From: Oscheius onirici
Taxonomy: Eukaryota; Nematoda; Chromadorea; Rhabditida; Rhabditidae
NCBI GenBank assembly: GCA_932521025.1
Contig: OW051473.1
Span: 7,068,001 to 7,132,000, forward strand
Reading direction: 5' to 3'
DNA length: 64,000 bases
Below, piece after piece: positions 48,481 through 64,000 of this stretch. Every line of letters begins with the position of its first letter. The first letter of the stretch is position 1. The translations under genes and the position numbers were made by a program. The notes under the pieces were generated by a model. That model worked only from the letters and a program-made list of their open reading frames with translations, was not told where the DNA came from and did no database searches.

Positions 48481-49117
48481 GAGCATACGGTCGCTAGGCG
48501 CGCATTGGCCCAACTCACAGCCTACTTCGTACTTTGATTCACTTCTCATAATCGTTTTATCCCTACTAATAATTCAAAGAATAATTTTATTTGAAACTTG
48601 AAATCGGGTCATGTCAAAAATTTGAGTAGTTTGTTGTTGCTTGACATTTGACGTCAAAGTCGTCATACTTGCTCAAATTTCGACTTGTAAACGTTGAATA
48701 GAGTCAGGAGAGGTGATATACACCAACCGCGAGGGCTGAGCGCATCAGAATGAGTGTCAGCGGCGCTGTCCACGCCTGATTAGGTCTTTCACTTCAGTAG
48801 AATCATTTGATTTCACGCGTGAAATGAGAGCAACTCAGCTGCAAACGGCCTCCGTCGGACGCGTAATCCCTCTGAGCCATCCGTGTGTCCGTGTCCAAAC
48901 TCAACTTCTACCAAACTTCCAATGCTCTTCCTTCTACAATCACGCCCTGTATCAGTGGCCAATGAGCGAAAGGTAACCTAGGCACGCGGGGTTGCGAGTA
49001 AAGACAAGTTTTGACATGGCCATACTTCCCCATACAATCGATCAGCACTTTCCATAGTCTAAAGAACGACTTTCAGACTGCTCCACGACGCTATAAGGCG
49101 TTGCGACGAAGAAGCTT

Positions 49118-58815
<9,698 letters not shown>

Positions 58816-60340
58816 TTGCTCACCCCTTTTTGTTGTCACTCTCATACCAATCCCCGTTACTTTTCTAAACTATTTTCCCACCTTCTTCTTAAGAGCTTCC
58901 TTGAAGCCGGTTCAAAACTGGCATACACAGTTGTGTCTCCCACTGTCTCACCGTGTTCCTGTGAAATAGTCCAACTCTGATCTAGGATTTTCCTGTGTAT
59001 TTATGAATAGCCATGTTTTTTCTAAGGCCACTCTCTCCCTTCCTCCAAGAAGATCTATCTCACACCGGGGAGATGGCAAACTGTTCGCCGTCCATGGAGA
59101 AGTTTGAAATATTCGCCCCTCGGGTATATAGTCTCCGTAGGGGTGTCCAGCAGCGGTCATACTCTCTCCCAAACCCAGTATCGTCCCCCACCCCATTCCT
59201 ACCCAAAAAATCATTTCTCGTGTACTTCCGTCCCCATATCATTGTGGTCACGATATCCCTGCGACATTTCCATAATTGTTCTTCTTCTCATTTCTAATGT
59301 TTCGGAAATGAATATTGTTCCAGTTGAACTTTGAAAGAAAGAAAAACTCCCATGGCCGCCAGCAGAGAAAGGGCCCAGGGCCGCCGACACCATATCGCAA
59401 GTTGAGATCATGCGAAGTGACAGAGCGGTTATAGACAGAGTGATCGATGAGAACAAGGAGAGGCTAGAAGAGATGGAAAGTGGTCGAGACTGGGGGAGAC
59501 GCAGACTGTCGGCAGGTTGGATGGCGCGCGAAAGGGTTGTCTACAGGCATGCTGACCATGATGAATGGGGTATGAACAGAACAATTAATTAGCGACAAAA
59601 CGAACACCGACAGCTCTTAATTCGTTCAAAAAACATATACAAACGAAAAATTCAGAAATACGCACAGATCAGAATTTCATTACGATGCTTTCGTGTAACG
59701 CTTAAATGACAGTCATTCTGAGCAGTTAACACAAAAGTTCCGGAAAAACTCTCACGGTGAAATTTTTTGGCTAATTGCAACTTGGCAACAGTACCATATA
59801 AGGAATATTATTAGTCAAGTCTTTCAAGACAAACGACTTTTTATAAACTTCTTCTTCCTATCGTTTTACATGTTATTTCCTCAAAAATCTAGTTTCGGCC
59901 CGTTGCCTCTATAATGCAAGAACTTGCCCTGTGTGCAAAAAGGAGCAACAAGGCGACTTGAAGTGTTCCCAAAAAGAAGCGCCGGGGAGAAACTCGCGCC
60001 ACTTCAAAAACTGTTACGACTAGGCCATAATAATCCTGAGGCTGAACTAACCAGCCTGGTCGTTAAAAGATGGTCCTGCTGTAATTGATAGTACTCGAAT
60101 TGTCTTCTCTCTTTTTCTCTTCTACCATATTCCCTAATTGCCGCCTTTGACGACAGTTTTTTGTCTAGCCATCAGGTGCCATTAGGTCTAGATATAGCCG
60201 GGCGATTTGCCTTTGCTACCCGAGTCCCATTTGTCCCTCTACGAGAGACTCGTAAAAGAGACGGCTAATTCTTTCGGACACCTCTTGTCTACTGTACACT
60301 TGTGTATGCTATAGTCTAATAAATATACTTTACTTTTCAT
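58816..60340. other. Pax6 3' flank and spacer
   Basis: The left part should be the Pax6 3' UTR. An 85-codon open frame at 59335-59592 (plus) is listed separately. Nothing else was recognised. Confidence 0.45.
59335..59592 (+). other. Unassigned open reading frame, 85 codons
   Basis: The open frame runs from after a TGA at 59332 to a TAG at 59590. An internal ATG at 59410 would give MRSDRAVIDRVIDENKERLE and on to MNRTIN (60 aa), charged and probably helical. A TTGTTCCAG acceptor lies at about 59323 but opens another frame. I do not recognise it. It may be an exon of an unseen gene or chance. Confidence 0.25.
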
Positions 60341-60886
60341 TTATAAATCGGGAAAGCACTCTTCTCGATGGCAGAAGGTGTTTTTCGGACAGAGACCGTT
60401 GATACATGGACCGACAGTGATTTCTGAAAAAGATGTGTCGAATAACTTAGGTGGTCGTTGTTGCAACGTCTCAAATAATAAATTTGAGGTTTTGCTATAA
60501 TTTTTCATATGGTGTTCCTGATCGCTGTCCAGAAGGGCTCATTCGCTTTTTTACACTTTCACACCAAATTTGAGATTTCTGGCTTCCCGACCTGTATCCA
60601 TTGTAAAATTGTGGACATTTGAAATGAAAAGAATTGCTACAGCTTTAGCAACAGAACTCTATCGTACCAGGTTTCATTTCGGGCATTTCAGGCGCTATTT
60701 CCTTTGGAAGGCATTGACCATAATAGCAAGAGTAGTCCGGTTGACACTTATCTTTAATGCATGGTCCGGCGGCTTGTTTGAATAACTCTAGATAAAGTTT
60801 CATTCGGATTAAAGTTGTAACTCACCTTCTTTGTTAATTGTAGCAGTTGCTGCAGCTACAACGACAAGCAGCAATGTTGCGTGCAT
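60341..60886 (-). CDS. Small secreted cysteine-rich protein, two CC-type domains
   Basis: The start at 60886 gives a signal peptide (MHATLLLVVVAAATATINK). Exon 2 encodes AAGPCIKDKCQPDYSCYYGQ and CLPKE. Exon 3, after a roughly 230-bp intron ending TTTTTCAG, encodes VGPCINGLCPKNTFCHREEC and FPDL, stop 60341. Total length is 87 residues. The two units share GPCIxxxCxxxxxCxxxxC, the four-cysteine pattern of the nematode CC domain. This is a small extracellular module found in many secreted worm proteins of unknown function. Splice phases fit exactly (G+AG = Glu and G+AA = Glu). A TATA-like CTATATAC lies at 60916-60923, about 31 bp upstream of the ATG, so the 5' UTR must be very short or the TATA coincidental. 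Confidence 0.8.
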
Positions 60887-60915
60887 GGAGAGGAAAGCAC
60901 TTGCTCGAAAGGTGG

Positions 60916-60923
60916 CTATATAC
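60916..60923 (-). promoter_or_regulatory. TATA-like element of the CC-domain gene
   Basis: GTATATAG on the minus strand lies 30-37 bp before the ATG of the CC-domain gene. The position fits a core promoter with a very short leader or a trans-spliced leader. Confidence 0.4.
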
Positions 60924-61271
60924 TCGGACCGTGTTTGTTCTTGCTGACCACGTTTGGACACGATGAAAACACACCTTTCCCATTTGCTGTTTCTCGCGAC
61001 TAAGTGACTCCCGACAAAAGTTACTTCTAGAAAAAGGGATAAAAATTAGAAGTGAAGATACTATTGTAACTTTCAGGCTGACAACAGCTTTTCAATATAC
61101 ATAGCTACTGGCATATCTCTCAGAAGCAAGTTGCACCAGCAGAGCCAAAAGCGATGTTGTCTCATTTTGAATGGTCCAAGGTGTAAAGGTCAGACGAAAG
61201 CTAAAAAATCATAATATTGATTATTCTGTCCAAACAACGGTCCAAACCGGTAAATCTGTTGCGCATCAACT

Positions 61272-61613
61272 ATGGATCTCGAAACGGTATTTTGCATTAA
61301 TTCAATCTTAAAAACAGATTTAGATGCAAATCGTCAAGCGAGAAGAACTACTTCGAGATATGCTGGATTATGTGCTTTGGAGACTGCCAGAAGCGTGGCG
61401 TTCTTTCAAACAAATTTTGCGCTTCCTTCCGTAAGTCAACATTTTTTCATTTTCTTGTTCTCTTGACAAATCTTGTTTAGGGCCTTCTTTGATATTAAGC
61501 GAAATTTTTTTGCTGAAAATGCCAGTGACGTATTTGCTTTAAAAGACTACTGGAAAAGCATTCAAGGTGTCAAACTGAAAATTAAGAGAAAATTAAATGG
61601 CAATGTTCAGTAG
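61272..61613 (+). CDS. Small orphan protein, 84 aa
   Basis: Three exons: MDLET (61272-61286, donor GTATTT), then MQIVKREELLRDMLDYVLWR and LPEAWRSFKQILRFLP (acceptor CAGATTTAG, donor GTAAGT), then FFDIKRNFFAENASDVFALK and DYWKSIQGVKLKIKRKLNGN, stop 61613. The short first exon is optional, because MQIV is itself an ATG. Composition is basic, aromatic and helix-prone (Leu/Trp/Phe spaced by 3-4), with no signal peptide. The frame is open through both splice joints, which supports a real gene. I recognise no family. The CC-domain gene starts 385 bp to the left, divergently, so they may share a promoter region. Confidence 0.55.
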
Positions 61614-61686
61614 GAAGAGTAATAAGAAATACACGGGCAAGAGCAAAGAGCAGAGAAGAGAGGGCTCAAATGTTCGGGTCAAAGCG

Positions 61687-62285
61687 CTAGCAACACTCAC
61701 ACATGCACACATCCGGACCTAACTGGTCCGAGTAGTCCATATCGTCAAAAGCGCTATTAACAGTAGCATTGTCGTCCTGAAAACCCTTTATCGATGCTAC
61801 AAAAGTGGAACTCACGGTCTCATCAGGGGAGTCCCCCAACCTCCATATCATCGTTCATCTCCGTATGTCCGGTTGCCATATCCATATCGAGATACTGTAG
61901 TTCCTCCTAATATAATTTTTCTTTGTGCGAATATTTGACTTACTAATGGAGGTACGGTTAAGTCCGGAGAGAATCCGGGAGTAGTACTGCGCCTATCGGC
62001 AATTTCGGCACCCGGCATAGTAGTGTCCGACTCAGAGAAGCGGACTTTCTTCTAAACATAATAGTCATGAACCAAAGAAAGTAAAACGTGCATCGTCGCT
62101 CTTCTCCTCTTGCTCTTCTCCTTTTCTCTTCAAACAGTTCCTGTTTATTGTGGCTGAAAAATGGCTTTTTGAAACGTACGGTAAGTAAAGAAAGATAACA
62201 ACTATCTGATGATAATGGGCGTGTCGAATACAACAAGGCAGCGCGCGGGAAAAGTTGTGGTGCCCAGCCGCGCACTGGTGCCATT
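61687..62285 (-). CDS. Short acidic protein with a KVRF (PP1-docking-like) motif
   Basis: Well-supported exons: 61970-62040 region encoding KKVRFSESDTTMPGAEIADR and RSTTPGFSPDLTVPPL, then EELQYLDMDMATGHTEMNDD, then DDNATVNSAFDDMDYSDQLG and PDVCMCECC, stop 61687. KVRF followed by acidic/serine residues fits the RVxF consensus by which regulators dock on protein phosphatase 1. The first exon from 62285 (MAPVRGWAPQLFP) joins in frame through a GTACGT donor but is less certain. The join between the second- and third-last exons needs a weak GTTGGG donor. Otherwise the protein ends MEVGGLP. Family unknown. Confidence 0.45.
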
Positions 62286-62642
62286 GCGATTAGAGACAAT
62301 AATAATAGAATTCAAAATTGTTCGCAGAAAACGGGAACAAGGAAATCGAGCACTGATATAGCACAAAACCATAGAGGTCTCAGATCACTCCTCCCTGGCA
62401 TTGTGCTTGATAGCTTACTTTCGGCTATCTCACATTACTTTTCGGTACAAACCAAAGTAACGCCGGCCAGTCGCAGGAGGTCAGCGGCTTGTAAACAAAA
62501 ATAGTCGATCCCAATCTGCTTTTACAACAGTATATGTACAACCATTGCTTTGTGTTAAAATGAGATTCTGAAAACTTCATTTCTATTGGCTGATAATTTG
62601 AGACCCATGAGAAGAATTGGCACAAAAGTAAAGAGTAGTTTC
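62286..62642. other. Spacer
   Basis: No feature recognised between the KVRF-motif gene and the MBOAT7 3' end. Confidence 0.4.
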
Positions 62643-64000
62643 TTAATTTGTCTTCTTATCCGTCTTTTCCCGCTTCTTTCCGGCATACTTATGAATGGCA
62701 TAGATAGGCAGCGTGACCAGCAAAAGCCAATAGTAGAGGGATGACCAGTATCTAAAAGAGTGGCAGTTGAAAGACCTAGCAGTTGATATTACCTGTGTGT
62801 GTCAGCAAAGTTCTTCAAGAGGAAGCCAGTGGCGAGCATGTCAAAGCCTCTTGAGCGTAGAGTTGCCCAATACAGCCAACGGAACCATTTTGGTCGTTCT
62901 CCTGTTTTCATGTCTTTTGGAGCGTAAGAGAAGAGAATTTCCTCGATTCCGAAGCACATGGGAACAATGAGGAATGACCTAAAAACGTTGTCCTCAAAGA
63001 AACATAAAAGAATCATACATAAAGTAGCCAGCATAAGTTCCGTGCCACAGCGCTGAGATAAGCATCGTAAGTTCCGTGTTGTATTTCTTATTGGCTCGAG
63101 AATGAACGTAGATTGCCAGCCAGCTTTGGACAGATCGGTTCCATGCTCGTACACCAGCCCGAAATCCGTCGCTCAGTTCCACCTAAAAAGTTCCAATGAA
63201 TAAAAATGAGAAAAAGAACATACTTCGTTAATGTCCAAATTGACAACAGCTTCAGAGTTGTACTCAATAGTTTTCTTCCCATGGAGCTCTTTGAATGAGT
63301 CAAGTTTGGTCGGCCCGACGACACATCTTGGAGAACTGTCGGCAGGATAGATGCCGAGGCCCAAAGTTACACAAATCGACTCAGCGATTGCCCAAGCACT
63401 AAATATTGTTAATAAAAATCAAACAGAGATTTTACCTGTAAACTCTCATCCTGAAAACGACAAAGACGGCAGCAGCGTAGATGATTCTTGAAAGGAAACT
63501 GATATTCCAAACTTCGTCACTTCTTAGAGCCTATCAACAGAAAAATATCAAAAAGGGTTTTAACATACGTCTAGAGGAAAGAATTTGTTGACAATCACGA
63601 AAGTTGGCACCGACCATAGAAGACGTACAAGACGATACTTGATATCGGATGCAGGTGACCAATAGAAGAAGAGAGTCTCGTTGTGGGAATCGAGGTACAT
63701 CTGGTATGTGTAGTACGGACCTGTAAGTTAGAAATTTTTTAAAACATATAAAAATAATACCTGTGAAAAGACCGGCAAAGTGGTAAAAGTAATCGAAAAT
63801 CTCAAAAAGACTTGGCTCGTATTTTAGGTAGCGTTTCGGCTTGGTCTCCTTTTTGTCTTTGCTGCTCCTTCCCTTGGTGTCTTCTTCGGTCTTCTCTCGA
63901 TTCACTCTGGCATCGTTGATCTCATATGCCAAGCCAATAACCTTAAAAGTGGGATTAAGTGAATAATCAGGTAGTCTATTGGCATTACTTAAGAACAGAA
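62643..64000 (-). CDS. mboa-7: Lysophosphatidylinositol acyltransferase MBOAT7 (C-terminal part)
   Basis: The protein runs off the right edge. Visible exons begin VIGLAYEINDARVNREK, then KRYLKYEPSLFEIFDYFYHF, AGLFTGPYYTYQMYLDSHNE and YRLVRLLWSVPTF. Both MBOAT active-site landmarks are present: the asparagine in VRAWNRSVQSWLAIYV and the histidine in LISALWHGTYAGYFMSF. These follow human MBOAT7 (VRFWNMTVQWWL, SAYWHGLHPGYYLSF) and end GFLLKNFADTHRYW ... GKKREKTDKKTN, stop 62643. The KKxx-like lysine-rich tail suits an ER membrane enzyme. MBOAT7 transfers arachidonoyl and related acyl groups to lyso-PI at sn-2. In C. elegans, mboa-7 is named F14F3.3 and vab-3 F14F3.1 (from memory), so this adjacency appears conserved. 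Confidence 0.93.

Larger units (their letters stand above)
42364..49117. other. Long intergenic region upstream of Pax6
   Basis: It is mostly AT-rich, with two compositionally distinct islands: a GC-rich open segment at 44559-44875 and a moderately GC-rich patch at 47070-47500. A GC box (GGGGCGGGGC) lies at 48471-48480. No exon chain linked by splice signals was found. Developmental regulators often have large regulatory flanks, so part of this may be Pax6 cis-regulatory DNA (inference). Confidence 0.4.

Overview
This window looks like euchromatic DNA from a nematode, probably a rhabditid relative of Caenorhabditis. Introns are very short (often 37-60 bp, GTAAG...TTTCAG), exons are small and genes lie close together on both strands. 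The proteins match nematode families: a RING1/SPAT-3-like protein, Pax6/VAB-3, an LRR-Ig membrane protein of the IGLR kind, a nematode CC-domain secreted protein and an MBOAT7/mboa-7 homologue. From memory, the C. elegans counterparts of several of these (spat-3, rbg-1, vab-3, mboa-7) are X-linked, and vab-3 and mboa-7 are near neighbours, so this may be a conserved X-type block.

Layout. 18-4286 (-): RING1-like Polycomb E3 with a long disordered, repetitive tail. 6070-6142 (+): tRNA-Arg(ACG), followed by a small palindromic repeat. 6490-10557 (-): secreted two-MAM-domain protein. 12200-14050 (-): membrane-protein fragment, perhaps ABCC TMD0-like, plus a degenerate tandem exon array. 17042-19965 (+): LRR/Ig/FN3-like single-pass receptor. 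24114-25323 (+): F-box-like protein. 25863-29127 (-): RAB3GAP1 catalytic subunit. 30133-30415 (+): 5'-truncated LINE with a 14-bp target-site duplication. 30927-31819 (-): KChIP/NCS-type EF-hand protein. 32149-32836: 30-bp minisatellite, hAT-like MITE and tRNA-related repeat. 33558-34950 (-): tetraspanin. 39389-42041 (+): M/Q/P-rich protein ending in a Pygopus-like PHD finger. About 49118-58815 (+): Pax6, with paired domain, homeodomain and an apparent internal first exon for a homeodomain-only isoform. 60341-60886 (-): small secreted CC-domain protein. 61272-61613 (+): 84-aa orphan. 61687-about 62285 (-): short acidic protein with a PP1-docking-like KVRF motif. 62643-64000 (-): MBOAT7, cut by the window edge.

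The genes do not form one pathway. The striking elements are the two-promoter architecture inferred for Pax6, the Pygopus-type PHD protein, a RING gene whose last intron decides between a short and a long protein, and several datable transposon scars. The long gene-poor stretches (about 14-17, 20-24, 35-39 and 42-49 kb) hold no gene I can support. All multi-exon models were spliced by eye from donor/acceptor consensus and reading-frame continuity, with no transcript evidence.
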